Numbered from the stretch's first letter, positions 20,872-33,842 are shown. The stretch is DNA of 64,000 nucleotides from Pyrenopolyporus hunteri (GCA_902806595.1 CADCXC010000010.1:1116001-1180000); one strand, 5' to 3'. Notes: generated by a model not told the origin, from the letters alone. Numbers and translations: made by a program.

Positions 20872-22099
20872 ATGTTCCTCGTCATTCGCCGTGTTTCCCG
20901 GTTCTCCATTCGGGGTATCCCAAAATCGGCCACTATCCCGTCGTGGGCTTCCACGACACCCCGCATCGATAGCACATTAGCATGCAGCAGGAAGTACCAC
21001 ATCGAGGGTCTGGTGCTTGCTCCTGTGGTCTTCAGCGGGTTATTCGTCGCGCTGTGGACCTGGAAATGCTTGATGATGGTCATCTTCCAGAACAAGATCC
21101 TCTACATGCCGGGGCTACCGCCCAATGCACGTTGGGAGACTATTCAGGATCACGCCAGTCGATGTGCGGGCGTTGCATGGCGAGAAGAAAGAGTCCGCGC
21201 AGCTGACGGCACAGATCTTGCTCTCTGTGTTACGGACGTAGTCCTTGGTCCCGGTGCAACGTCTGTACAGCCGAACGTTGCATTCTACATCCTCTATTTT
21301 CAGGGTCTGCAATGCATCTCTTCGCTTGTGGGGTAGAGATCGAGATCTTGCTCACTTATGGACAATAGGAAATGCCTCGTCTATACCCCCGCGCTTACCC
21401 GACCTCTCCTCGACCCTATGTATGTTGAAGAGGCGCTCGTCACAGTGGCGTGACACATGCGTTCCGTGCACTATGGTATGCCTTAGCTATAGGGGTTATT
21501 GGACTTCTCGAGGCCGCCCAACCGAGAAAGGCCTTAATATGGATGCTGCCGCTGCTCTCAACTGGATTTCTCAGCTGCATAGTAGTCGTAATTCTGACGG
21601 AGGGGCAGGTCAGGAGTCGAAACCCCCGGCAAAGCTCGTACTCTGGGGGCAGAGCATCGGCGCAGGCGTAGCGACTAATCTCGGCGCCCAGACCCCAATG
21701 CCCGCGAACGTGCATCTGGACTCCTTGATCCTCGAAACCCCATTTACGTCAGTTCGTGCCATGCTAGAAGTCCTCTACCCGCAAAAGTGGCTACCCTACC
21801 GCTATCTCTGGCCCTTTCTGCGAAGCCATCTCGACAGCTGGAAGAATCTGGGCGCCATCTCCCAGAAGTATGGAGTTGGCGAGTCCTCTCCGGAAGTATT
21901 CATCTTAGAAGCAGCTAAGGACGAGCTAGTCCCGTCAGAACTTAGCCAGAAGCTCTACGATAGGTGTTTAGACGTCCGGCTGCCCGTGATGAGGAAAGCC
22001 GTAGCCGGTGCCTTTCACAACGACACGATGTTTCGCGGCGAAGGCAGAAGGGCCGTTTCCGATTTCCTGTCGCATAGGATTTGTCCCACGCGTGTCTAG
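20872..22099 (+). CDS. Membrane-anchored alpha/beta hydrolase
   Basis: Serine hydrolase of the ABHD/BEM46-like group; substrate unknown. Exons 20872-21304 and 21369-22099 with a 64-bp intron; 387 residues. An N-terminal hydrophobic segment (LVLAPVVFSGLFVALWTW, about residues 46-63) should anchor it in a membrane, followed by the block NKILYMPGLPP. The nucleophile elbow GQSIGAG gives the Ser, KDELVP the Asp, and GAFHNDTM the His of the triad. The oxyanion motif, usually HGN in this family, reads FQGNAS here, formed exactly across the splice junction. SYRGYWTSRGRPTEKG is a strongly conserved fungal block. The start is the first ATG consistent with the frame, but the leader is not diagnostic. 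Confidence 0.85.
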
Positions 22100-25000
22100 A
22101 CTTAATTGGCCCCTTGAGATACAACAATGCCATTTCGATCTCGGTCGGGAAGTTGGGTCAATAAGCTGATGCTTACACGAAAAACATTTCATTGCCTATC
22201 CGACGTGCATATCCATGGCATAAGACACGGTGCCCAATATATGTTAATTACCGGTCAGTAGCCGGACACGACGAACGTGCATTCGAGGAGTTTCCATACG
22301 AATGGTCGAATCTATATACTAATTCCCAAAGCAGACGGCTATGACTACCGCCAATGATTTATACCAATTGGAAATTTGTCGATGATTTGACTTGGGAGGA
22401 TAGGTAATAAAAATTGCCCCCCACGTTGGAGACCTACGACGCAATATATCTAATGGGCTATTCACGAACCCCAACCCCGTAGCCCTTTTCCGGTCTCCTT
22501 ACCACGTCATCTCTCCTAACCATCATCCTCACATACCTTCAGGCTTTCGTGTAGACGTCCGCCACCTAAGAGCGGCTGATGTAGTCCGCCATACCAGGAC
22601 CCGTTGGGCTCGCGACTTATGCCCTATACTTATTAGCCAGCCTTGGAAGCCCTTGGCCCAACGCTTAGTAATTCCTAGGTAAGTCTCGATCGTACGTTCG
22701 GACTCGGAGAACCCATACAACTATTGCAGGATTAGCTGAGCAACGGCTCGCTAGTCCAAGATGTGTCCTTATGCGCCAGCTTAAATTATCACGCCGGCTC
22801 TGCGGCCGGATATGGCGGTGTTTCGTGTGTCCCGTCTCATCTCGTTCTATATTTTAGGTCTATTCTAAGTAGATCTGTTATCCCAAATCTACAACAGATA
22901 TGTTGTCAATTGGATAGTGAGCCAGGGATATAGTTCGGCCGTTACACTTTGCTGAGTCGTGCGCTTCCGTGCCGTCGTGTCGGTTCGACGCGTATGCCGA
23001 ATCCGATTTAACGGAATGCTAACGTCTAGGGCGGCAGGCCGGTCAGATATTATCCCAGTTGATAGTCTTATTCGAGAGGCGCCGTCGACGTTGCGGCTAT
23101 AGATTAGCAGAATACGCGCGGGTTATTGGCCATAGCCCAATTGCCTATATTGTTGCTGCGCTATCGCTACGCTATCCTAGTCGCAAGAACGAATACGCCT
23201 AAGATGCTAGAACGAGGCCATAGCCATAATAAGAGATATCCATACGTCTCAAATATCCTGGTTCTAGTCGGTCGGCGGTTTCCTCTCATGAAATCAACGC
23301 AAAGAGAGGGAAAAAGAGCCCCTAAGTGATGCAAGGACGAACCGCGCAATAGCCTATGACACATTCATTCCAGCGCCCATGCGCCGCTATATACTACCGA
23401 CAAGTTGTCGATAGATCTGCCTAGCACGTCGCGGATATCGACAATGAAACAAAGCATATAAAAAAGGCTTTACACGAAGCATGTTACCCAGCGCTGGCGA
23501 TGCTGTATTCGGTTAAGAGTTGGCATTCTCGGAATAGGGCGGCTCATACTGAACTAGTAAGCCAAGTATCTTTCATATATTTCTCCTGTGATTCTCGCAT
23601 TTGCTTAGTTTCCTTTTTTGAAGTGGCAGCCGGAGGACACCATATGAGGCTATTATGTCACCGTCAAGTATCGACGAATTGAATAAAGACGTGGAAGCTT
23701 CAAAAAGTACCAAAGGCTACCGGCCGTCGCCTTACAACTTCGAGTAATATAGATCGAGCCATCAGCGCCTCTTTAGATCTACAATATCCAGAGTCTAGTC
23801 TTCCTTTCCGATGCATCGCCTGAACGGCATGTCTAGCTGGTGAGATATGAAATACAAGTAACTCTCACTCAACTTACAGTCGAAAGAACGGGTGGTTCGG
23901 TTCGTAGCAGCGGGTTGCCACTTATAGCTGAAGCTCTCAACTCGCCCGGAGCATGCCCCCAGGACCCCGTTGCCTTTGTCAATCTGCCTCTCGGCTTCCT
24001 AATCGCGAACGGCTATGGGTCAGCAATGACTGAACGGGAAAAAATATTAAATCCTCCGGAGACCAAGCTCCGTAATACTAATTTTCTACCTCGGTCGGCG
24101 ACTTCTTGGTAACGAAGACAAGGTTAAGTCTTATTAATGACGATGTCATTGTTTTATTTTAATGAAGTTCGACACCCTCATGCCCGAAGGCGTATCCAAG
24201 GGCAGATAAACTTTTCAGCATATAATAAACTAATGAGCGAATGGCGACAACTTTCCGCAGTTGTCGAAGGCTCAATGAGGTTGACGCCATCATGCCGGCC
24301 GATGTCGAATGTTGCGGGAACCAGCTTTTGTAGCTCCGGCTAATGAGTCCCGGGGACCTCGGGGGGCAGCTCCGTGAGGTTATTTCCTTAAATGTAGATA
24401 TCCGGCCCGAGAGGCGCCCCCTCGTCGATTTTGAAGGGCTGCTAACTGGGACCTAGAAGGATATTCTACCTAGCATACACTCGGTTACGCTTGATTAAGA
24501 AGCCGAGAAAGATAGAAGAAATGTCTAAGACGGATCCGGGCACAAGAGTATTAATTTGTTGCACTTATCTAGCTACCCGGTCAGCCGTGTCCCTTCATAT
24601 GCAAAACGTCACATCGTGCTGGTCAGTTAATAAAAAGATCGTCGCGATAACGTTAATTCCACAACTTGACTGCCGTGAAGATCCTTGTCCAGCCTACCAG
24701 ATCAAGGAATTATGCGTTACATACATGATGCATGCATTTACGCCCTTGTAAAATGTTGGAAGAGCCCCTATGATATCCCGAATCTAAATGCGGACAGCCA
24801 ATAACACGATTATGGTCGATAGGGGGTCCACGATTTTGTTATTCGACGTTGAGGAAACGGCGCAAGCCACATCCTGCCCTCGTCATCTTCAACGCTGACG
24901 GATATCGGGGGTCCTGATAATCCAAGTTATCTTGTGTAGTGCTATTAGCTCACCTTCCTATATCTCGGTCACCCTCTCAACACTTTCTATCTAGGACATC

Positions 25001-25578
25001 AATTCCGTGTCGCACCACGTTATCTTGCTAACCAAATACCTACCGCCAACATACCTACCTAATGAGACCCTCGCCAAGACCACTTACGCAAGCCGCGTCG
25101 TGATCCTTGCCCGTGACACTTCTCGTCTATGGGGCTTTGTTTCGAAGATATCGACACACGAAAAGTGGGAGGCCGTTAGTCGAACCAATAGGAGCCTCGC
25201 CAGGGACAACCCTCTATTGACAACTTCCCGTGCGTGCAGTACGGTATATAACCATGTTACGTTGCTATTGACGATGATATATTTCTCCTGTGGACCCCGA
25301 ATCCTAACACGACAGAGATCGTCAAGGAATAGCCTGTATCCCGGATATCAACTTTGTTGGCCGCGATGCAGTTGATTTGCACGAGCATTTCCCCGAAGCG
25401 CGCAAAATCCGCGTGGACTGCGGCGGCTTACCTGCCATGGCCGGACCGGTCCCTCCATATATTACTCTAAGGGTGACCCGGGTTGTAGGGACCAGTTACG
25501 CGGAAACACGCCTGCACCCATCATCCAGTCCTTCTGCAACGTTATACGGCTTTATGCCGTAACGATATCTTGTTCAAG
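22100..25578. other. 3.5-kb region without recognisable genes
   Basis: The largest gap in the window. Both strands are broken by frequent stops. Open frames such as 23840-24112, 24491-24751 and 25007-25375 (plus) do not show a family I know. Base composition is mixed rather than uniformly A/T-rich, and no long terminal repeats or terminal inverted repeats could be seen. It may be decayed coding or transposon sequence, or a long regulatory stretch. Confidence 0.4.
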
Positions 25579-27259
25579 ATGGGGAACCTTCTTTCTAACA
25601 GCGGAAGGGCCAAGAAGGCGCCGCTGACTATAGCGTCGGATACAGTCGTCCCAATGCACCGCTTCGACGATACGCCAATTAACAGAAACGTTATCGTCGA
25701 ATTCACAATGCGATTCGATGATGTGCTAGACCCCGATAAATTACGGTACTCCCTAGAGAAGCTTCTCAGCCGGCGTGACTGGCGTAAGTTAGGCGCTAGG
25801 CTGAGGCTCAACGTATGCTCGTCGCCCCTACATATGTCTTCAGCACATGAGATCTTCCGGTATCCAGAGCGAGGGGATTGTTGGCTAAAGCATACTCGCA
25901 CAGGCTGATGGTAAACTTGAATACCATATCCCGGAATCATTCAGTGAGAAACGGCCGGCATTTGCTTATTCGCACGTAACGCACGACCTCGAGATCGCTA
26001 GACACCCGACCGGCAGCCGACTGCCTAGGGCAACAGCGAAACCGACGGTCCTGAATGATCCGGAGGAGTTTGCTCCATTGCTACGCCGATGGGGCGCCCC
26101 TGAACGACTTAGTGATTACCTGTATTCGGACGAACCGCAGTTGAGTTTGCACATCGTGTCGTTCACCGACGCGACGCTGGTCTCACTCTCATGGCCGCAC
26201 ACCCTACTCGATGCCATGGGGCGGAAGGAGCTCCTAGACGCATGGATAGCCGTGCTCGAGGGCCGAGACGACGACGTCAAGCCACTCCACGGGTTCTTCT
26301 ACGATCCCCTCGAGTCACTAGGCACGAACCCGCAGGAACCGTACGTCCTAGCGCACAAGCGCCTATCGCCCATCCAGGCGCTCCTATTCTTCATCTGCTA
26401 CATGTGGACGACCCTCATCTGGTCTCCGGCCGAAGAAACGCGCATGATGTGTGTGCCAGCCGCACACCTAGAAGCCCTCCGCAAAGACGCGCTCGACTAT
26501 CTCGCGGCGCAGGCAGACGACGAGGGAGCAGCAGCAACAGCAACAGCAGCAGTAGAAGATGAAAAAGCCAAAGCCGACCCCGACGCCAAACCCAAACCTA
26601 AACTTAAACCTTTCGTCAGCGAGGGAGACGTCCTCTCCGCCTGGGTCACGCGGCTCGCCCTCCGCCGCCTGCAGCACGCCGAGCGGCCCGTGTCGATCAT
26701 GAACGCGTTCGGCATGCGGTCGGTGCTCGCGGAGGACCTGCTGCCGCGCACGCACGCGTACGTGGGCAACGCCGTGGCGGACGTGTACGCGCTGGTGTCG
26801 ACGCGCTCGCTGTTCGCGCGGCCGCTGGGCGCCGTCGCGGCCGCCGTGCGCCGGTCCGTCGCGGAGCAGGGCACGCGCGCGCAGCTCGAGGCCCGCGTCG
26901 CCGTCGACCGCGACGCCGCCCGCGCCCGCCGCCCCGCCGTGTTCGGCGACCCGGCCATGGTCCCCGTGCTCGTCTCGAACTGGGGCAAGGCGCGCTTCTT
27001 CGAGACGGACTTCTCGGCCGCCGTGGTGCGCGCCGGTTCGGCGGCGGCGCGCGCGAGCAAGGTCGGCCGGCCGTCGTACGTCCAGCCTAACGGCCGCGTC
27101 AACGGGATGCCGACGAGGAACTCGTTCCCGATCGTGGGCAAGGATGCCGCGGGGAATTATTGGATTTCGGGGACGCTGCCGAAGGGCCTGTGGAAAGAGG
27201 TCCAGGACGATATGGATGCGGAGTACTATTATTTCGCCCGCCGGGCCGGGGGTGCTTAG
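25579..27259 (+). CDS. BAHD-like acyltransferase (transferase family)
   Basis: Likely CoA-dependent acyltransferase of the fungal BAHD/transferase family, often used to acylate secondary metabolites; substrate unknown. Exons 25579-25812 and 25904-27259, intron 91 bp, 529 residues. The catalytic HxxxD motif is seen in SWPHTLLDAMG. The C-terminal LVSNWGKARFFETDFS occupies the place of the DFGWG motif and is typical of fungal members. A low-complexity Ala/Lys/Asp/Pro insert (GAAATATAAVEDEKAKAD...) sits in the middle, encoded by CAG-like repeats at 26524-26550. Base use changes within the gene: the first third is ordinary, while 26640-27110 is very rich in G and C. The start at 25579 is the first ATG; the three codons upstream are open but have no ATG. 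Confidence 0.82.
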
Positions 27260-28508
27260 GGGTTGTGAGGTTTGGTTATGACGTCGGAGGCGTTGTGGTA
27301 GATAGGTAAGGGTAGGTGGGAACCGGCAGTTCGAGGTCGAGATGATTTATCCAGGTCTAAATTTAGTGCAGATCCATTACCTACCTAATCAGCGTAGGAC
27401 GTCCTATATATATGTATAATATTAGATGAATGCTACGAAAAATATAGTGCTGATACTACGTTATGGTGTACTTCCATCATTCTCAGTTGTGCCCTTGAGA
27501 GAAGCCAATGGTGCGGGATATCACCTATTTAATAGGGAACTACCCAACTACCACAGAGAACTAGCTATTCCCCAGGTAAGGTGACCATAATAAAGTACGT
27601 CGTCTTCATCCCAAGCTCAGTCTTTAAACAATAAGGGCGATCATCTAAGATAATAATAAGGAGCTAGGGGGTCTGTCAAAGTAGAGCAGTTACCCATTCC
27701 CCGAGATTGAATCAGGTAGGCTTGAAACTTCTTCTCTCGGTTTTACCAATTTCCATAGAAAAGGAAAAGCCGCGGAATAACTCGAAACATTTTCATAAAC
27801 ATTCATTTACCTGATGTTCTCTCCAAATATCTAGAATGTCATTCCGTCCTACAAGAGACAACTAACGGAATCGAGCAAAAGGGAAAAGAAAAAAAAGAGT
27901 TACAAAAAGTAGAAGCAACAAAACATCAGAAACTAAAACTGAAAATAAAACACAAAAAAGCTCGCCCCCGAACTCGAACCCTAGCACTTGGCCTGAACAA
28001 GCTGGCCCAACTTGCCGCCCTGCATCGGGTTCGAACCTAGGAGCTACGAAAAACCCCCGGACGGGTTATTTCTGCTCCGTCGTCTCCTCAACCGCCAGGC
28101 CACGGCCAAGTTGGCAGGACAGTTTAGGATCAGGTATGGGGGACAACGGTTTAACGTGTATTATAACCTGTTCTCTCGTAGGTGCCCGGCAACGGCGTCG
28201 TTGCCCCTGCTTGTACATTAGGTACGCTGGTATCTAAGATAAGGTAACTCCCTCGTATGCGTTGCTATGCTTTTTAGGTGCTTGAAGCAGACTACTAATC
28301 TACCTACAATAGCGAACCGAGACTCGTGCTAATTTTGAGGTTGATTAGCTGCACGTGCAGAAACGTCTTCCCCTAGGTTGGTGGTCGGTGTTATCTAACA
28401 GATGAGAAATCTTTATGGTATGGTATGGTACAACGAAGTGTGATTATCTGATACACTCTATGACCGGGTTTTTCCCTTTTCGAGCCGCTACCCCTAATCG
28501 CTCCCTAC
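27260..28508. other. Intergenic region between convergent genes
   Basis: 1.25 kb between the stops of the acyltransferase (plus) and processing peptidase (minus) genes. A/T- and A-rich at 27780-27960. Contains the pol III-like element listed separately; no protein gene seen. Confidence 0.5.
27954..28115 (-). other. Candidate tRNA-derived pol III element (SINE-like)
   Basis: On the minus strand: an A-box-like TGGCCTGGCGG at 28092-28102 (two differences from TGGCNNAGTGG), a perfect B box GGTTCGAACCC at 28027-28037, a second B-box-like GGTTCGAGTTC at 27970-27980, and a T6 run at 27954-27959 that could end pol III transcription. An 8-bp inverted repeat (28007-28014 with 28107-28114) brackets the first half. 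The T-stem next to the B box does not pair properly, so this is not a functional tRNA. A SINE or decayed tRNA copy is the best reading. Confidence 0.35.
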
Positions 28509-30192
28509 TTAGAAGTTTCGGCTCATGTCGTTCCTGATTCTCTGGTAGTCGAGCAGGCCCTCGACGCTGCCGACGGCGCTTATAGCAACGTCCTGGTCCC
28601 ATAGCTTGCGCTGGGCAAAGTCCATTACATCCTTCTCCGTGATGTGGTCGATGACCCGCTCAATCTCGCCGGGGCTCATCCGACGGCCGGTTGTAACGAG
28701 TTGTCGGCCAATGTCTTCCGCAACGGCCGATGTGCTGTCGAGGGAAAGGAGGATCGAAGCCTTTAATTGTGCCTTAGCTCGCTCAACTTCTGACTCAGTG
28801 ACGTTGCCCGACAGTCGGGACCATTCTCGAAGGGTGAAGTGAACCAGATCGTCCAGACGGGTGAGTTGGTCGCTCACTAAGTAGATACCCCATAGGCTAT
28901 AGTCGATTAGCATCAGAAATTGAAATCTGAGATCAGCTCGAGTAAGCTTACCCCGTGTCGCTATAGCTCGTGGAAAAGCTCATGAAGCTGTTGGCCAAGT
29001 CGTTATTGTGGACGAACGTGCTCAGCTTGCTTCCCTGGTGGGGTGCGTTGCCCATAGCTTTGTCATAGTTGCCAACGATCGCCTGGGTGACCAAAGCTGT
29101 GAAGTAATCGTCGTCGTTCCAGCTTACACCCTCAACGGCAAGAGCGATGTGGGCGGAAGGGATGGTGTCATCTCGGATTCGAACTTCGGATCCAATGAAG
29201 TTGGGCTTCCTCTTAGATAGCAGGTACGCTTCGGTGTGGGGTGACGACATAGGGAGGCTTGAAAAGTTCTTCTCGGCCAGCTCGACGAGCTTCTCGTGGG
29301 GGACACCACCGGCGCCAACCAGGACCATACGGTCAGCGGTATAGTTCGTCTTGATGTAGTTGGTAAGCTCGGTTCGGGTGATGTCGCGTATGTTCTCTCG
29401 GGGTCCTAGAATAGTGCGGCCTAGAGGCTGGTGTGCGTAGGCTGTGGCGTGGAGATGGTCGAAAACGACTTCGTCAAGCTGCTTCTCGACTTCCTCTGAC
29501 TCGCGGAGAATAACGTCGCGCTCCCGTTCGATAGCAGAGGGCTCAAGTTTGGAGTTCTGGAGGATGTCGGCTAAGATGTCGACGCACTGGGGGATATCCG
29601 AGTTGAATGCCCTAGAGAAGTAGACGGTGTTCTCGCGCTACCCATGTGTCAGTCGAGGGCTATGGCGCCGCCGATTACCAGAGAAGTATATTTCACGCAC
29701 CGAGGTGTAGGCGTTGAGGTGGCCACCCATGTTCTCGATCTCGAGTTCTAATTGTTGCTGAGTCCTCTTCTGAGTGCCCTGGGGAGACCGTTAGTATATG
29801 GCACGGTGCATCTACGGCTTGGGTTGCTGTGTGTAAATACCTTGAAGGCAAGGTGCTCTAGGAAATGTGCTGTTCCGTTCGTCTCGTCCGTCTCGGCCCG
29901 CGAACCGGCGTCGATCCACACTCCCACCGTCGAGGTCTGCGCCCAGGGCGAGTAGTCGGTCGCAACCTTGATACGTCTCGTTAGCTGCAAGCCGGGGAAG
30001 CATTGGTCGGCCCAATTGGCCCTCCGGGAAGCTTACCGTCAGACCATTCTTCAAGGTCGTGGTCTGTGTCTTCGCGCCCGCGGCAGACGTCACCGGAGTT
30101 GCAAAACCTCTCCTCAAGGGTCGAATGGCAGAATTTGCAGCACGGCTGCGCATGCTCTGCGCAAGGCTGAACGCAAGTCTCCTGGACGCCAT
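28509..30192 (-). CDS. Mitochondrial processing peptidase beta subunit
   Basis: Catalytic subunit of the matrix protease that removes import presequences; in Neurospora the same protein is also core I of complex III. Five exons: 30037-30192, 29841-29966, 29701-29778, 28952-29637, 28509-28896; introns of 70, 62, 63 and 55 bp; 477 residues, the family length. The N-terminus is an Arg/Ser/Ala-rich presequence (MASRRLAFSLAQSMRSRAAN). The inverted zinc motif HxxEH reads HFLEH, with the distal Glu in the ENTVYF/ELEIENMG region. The glycine-rich loop region and SFSTSYSDTGLWGIYLV follow and cross the last splice junction. All catalytic residues look intact, favouring an active MPP-beta rather than a pure core protein. 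Confidence 0.96.
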
Positions 30193-30907
30193 TAGGGGTG
30201 TGGTTGCGTGCGGGAGGGTTAATTAATGGAGGGGGGAGTGTGAGCGGTTTGATGTAAATCTTGGGAATCGTTCGGTTTCGGCAATCGAGGAAGCTCAAAT
30301 TTTGGGTTGGCCTGAGGCGTCAAGCCGAGTACATGACAATATACGTACAATATACCTTGTGGCGTGTGTGCGGCAATCCTGGAGCCCGCCGAAACTTTTA
30401 CGTGCCAAGCCTCACGAATCGGGCACGTAAGCCACGATCCTTGAACGATCTCTCCGCTCAATTTAGACTAGCGTCGGCTACTTGTGGCTAAGTAGTTCTG
30501 CAGCTGCTCTGACGAAAGAATAATCAATCTCTAATTGGCGGCGAGAGGTTAGTGGGGTTAGTGGGGCCTAGCTTGGCCTCTATTACCAGTGCTGCCCATT
30601 AAACCGGGCTTGAGCTTTGGGTCTTCCACGTTTCCGACTTCAACTTGCACATCTTATCTATTATATGGGACCTAACGGCCATGGTTCATAGCATAAACCC
30701 TACGAAGTATTTACATAACTGCCCGACTATCTTCTTCACCGCATTGCTTCAAACTCATTCTTAAAGCTTGTATTGCTTAATTATTCACCGTTTATTTTCT
30801 TCCAATTCCTGTTTTATGTTGAAATGTGCTTATCCTATATCCTCATAACATCTATCCAAGCATCCCACATCGTCTAATGTAATGAAAGATCGATTCCACT
30901 TATAATC
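30193..30907. promoter_or_regulatory. Divergent promoter region of MPP-beta and GH36 genes
   Basis: 715 bp between two divergent ATGs. The part near the GH36 start is pyrimidine- and A/T-rich, as is usual for fungal leaders. No other feature seen. Confidence 0.45.
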
Positions 30908-33842
30908 ATGTCCAGAGGTGAACGTGATCTCGATTCGGAGTTCCACGCGGTCCGCGTGTCGAGACCGAGACCCAAAGTTCCCACTATCGGCATGAAAGTG
31001 CACATCTCAAGCTACCCACCTCTAGGACAGATTACTCAGTCCACAGACAATACCATCCAGTTCTATGCTCTATTAGAAGTAGACGATACCCACGCAGAAG
31101 ATTCGTGGGAGGTTGCCCTTTGGTACTCTTCCGCCGGCGGGGAGTGGACGGAGAAGTTGCTGCCGCCCGTTTCTTCGAACAACTCTCCATCATCGCTTCA
31201 ATTTACCAAAGCTTCCAGTACCCTCCTGTATTTCAGCACGTCTCTGCTCGTATCGTCTTCTCTGAATTTTACTCTGAAGTTCCGCAATGGATGTAACCAA
31301 CCCTGGAGCTGGTCCCGCGAAGTTTCGGGTGCGGGCGATGGAATCGTCTTAATCCACCCAAACGTTCTTCCCAACGAGACGGATGAAGCCCTCTCCAGCA
31401 TTATTCACGGACTAAACCCAGATTTGGCCGTCAAGCTTGCTGCAAGCCAAACTCCGAATACTCGGCTCTGGACTGTAAATGCGGGTGTTGGCCCGGCTGA
31501 AGATGACCATTCCGAATGCGTTGACGTAGAGCTTGGAACTCCGTGGGGCGGCGCTCTACGGTAAGACATTGACATTTCCCTATCCGACCTGCTGCCATTG
31601 ATGCCAGATCTGATTCCGTAGCTGACGGACTGTAGATACTTCGCTCTCGTTCGTCATGGTTCGCCGTGGTTAGGCCCCAGGCATGGTAGTAGTCCGTTTG
31701 CTTTAGACAAGGATGCCGTGCTGTGCTCTTTCTTGAGCCGCCAGGGAAAGCACCTAGTCATATTAGGGGTCAGCGGAGTGGCTCATACCACCACACTCCT
31801 TCGTAGCTCAGACTCAGGTTCCGTGAAGTTGCATGTGAGTGAAAACCAATTCCAAAATGTAACTCACTTTATGGTAGTTTTCTCATTTTATTGATAGGTC
31901 CGCAACGACGGTGAGAACGGATCATATGGTCTCGTTTTAGTCTCTGTTGGCGACGACTTTGAGAGCGCCATAGCGGCTGTCATGTATCACGCACGAACCG
32001 TCGTCTTCCCCGCAAGTAACAAGAATGATGAATTGTCCCGAGAGCTCCAGAATCTAGATAGCGACATTAAGCCTGAATGGTACGAAAATTGGTATGATGG
32101 GTTAGGATATTGTAAGTATTGCGCCATTAAGATTATCTTCATCGTTTGGCTTAATCCTAACCTATGATAGGTACCTGGAATGCTCTGGGTCAACGTCTGA
32201 CTGACGAAAAGATAATTGATGCCGTTGAAGCATTAGCGAAGAACCACATCAATATTAGCAGCCTTATCATAGATGATAACTGGCAAGATATTGATTATCA
32301 AGGTCAAGATCAGTATCAGTACGGCTGGAAGGGATTCGAGGCGGAGCCTAACTCATTTCCTCGCGGGCTCAAGGACACAGTATCTCGTATCCGCGCGAAG
32401 CATCCAAGCATCCAGCATATTGCAGTGTGGCATGCCCTACTAGGATATTGGGGAGGGATATCAAGTAATGGTGACCTCGCAAGGACATATAAAACAGTGC
32501 AGGTTGATCGAGACGATTCTAATCTCCAGAGCCCTATGGTCGTTATCGCAAAAGAAGACGTGGGTAAATTCTACAACGACTTCTATCGATTCTTGTCCGA
32601 CTGCGGTATCGACGGTGTCAAGACAGACGTTCAGTATATGATAGACACCTGGGTTTCAGCTAAGCATCGTCGGGAGCTTACCGAAACCTATCTCAACAGC
32701 TGGATGATCTCGGCCTTAAGATATTTCAGCATCAAGGCCATCTCATGCATGTCTCAAGCGCCGCAACTACTATTCCTCCAACAACTACCGCGCAATAGGC
32801 CACCCATGCTCGTGCGTAACTCAGATGACTTCTACCCTGATATTCCGGATTCGCATCCGTGGCACCTCTTCGCCAACGCCCATAACGCCTTGCTGACCCA
32901 GCATCTCAACATTCTGCCTGACTGGGACATGTTTCAGACCGACCACGAATTTGCAGGTTTCCACGCCGCCGCGCGATGTCTCAGCGGGGGACCAATCTAC
33001 ATCACCGATACTCCTGGGAAGCACAACATTGACCTCATTGCCCAGATGACGGGGACCACGCCGCGAGGAAAGACGGTTATCTTCAGACCCAGCGTAATCG
33101 GCAAAAGCATCGACGCGTACACCGGATACGACCAGCCCGCCATTCTCAAAATCGGAAGCTACCACGGCAGAGCCGTAACGGGGATACCGATGTTAGGCGT
33201 CTTTAACACGTCTAGACAACCTCTAGGGGAGCTCATTCCCCTCACGCGCTTCCCAGGTGTGCTCGAGTCCAATTTGTACGTCGTGCGAGCTTATAATAGC
33301 GGCCTCGTCACGCCGGTCGTGGAACCTAGTTCCCCCGCCGCTATACTAGCAGTGTCGTTAGACGTCCGGGGTTACGACATTTTCACAGCCTTCCCCATAA
33401 AACGGTTCGATAGTGAGACGAATGGCAGGATATACGCCGCCAACCTAGGCCTCATCGAGAAAATGACGGGCGCCGCGGCCATAACCGCAGATCAATCCGA
33501 GCTCCTCCATACCGGGAGGGTGTTCTTGGACACACGGCTTAAAGCCTTGGGAATTCTCGGTAAGCCCCTTTCTTCCCCGGCCCTATCATGAATATGTGGT
33601 GATAGCAAGACTAACTCATTAAAGGGATATATATCTCGAGTCTCCCCGACATGTCGATTGAGCGAGATTTCATGGTCACCATCCAAGGCCAACCGATCCC
33701 ATCTCATACAGTCACCGTAAATACGGTTGACAACCACATCTTAAATATCGACGCCGAGACAGCGTGGAAGGAGATGGGTCTTCAGGCCGGTTGGAGTAAT
33801 GAAGTCGAGGTCAAGGTTTACTTCGACATTGAATATCCCTAA
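30908..33842 (+). CDS. GH36 raffinose synthase/SIP1-like glycosidase
   Basis: Member of the raffinose synthase/seed-imbibition family of glycoside hydrolase clan GH-D; in fungi most likely an alpha-galactosidase or galactosyltransferase acting on raffinose-type sugars. Five exons: 30908-31560, 31636-31834, 31898-32111, 32171-33559, 33625-33842; introns of 59-75 bp; 890 residues. The N-terminal 350 residues form the beta-sandwich part. The barrel carries LIIDDNWQDID, the likely nucleophile block GVKTDVQ, RNSDDFYPD and LPDWDMFQ, all characteristic of the family. A C-terminal beta domain follows (VTIQGQPIPSHTVTV). No signal peptide is seen at the N-terminus (MSRGERDLDSEF), so it should be intracellular. 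Faces MPP-beta head to head. Confidence 0.92.

Noticed and set aside
28021..28115. tRNA gene on the minus strand around the GGTTCGAACCC box
   Set aside because: The T stem has mismatches at two of five positions and the acceptor arm does not abut it; only the promoter-like boxes remain.
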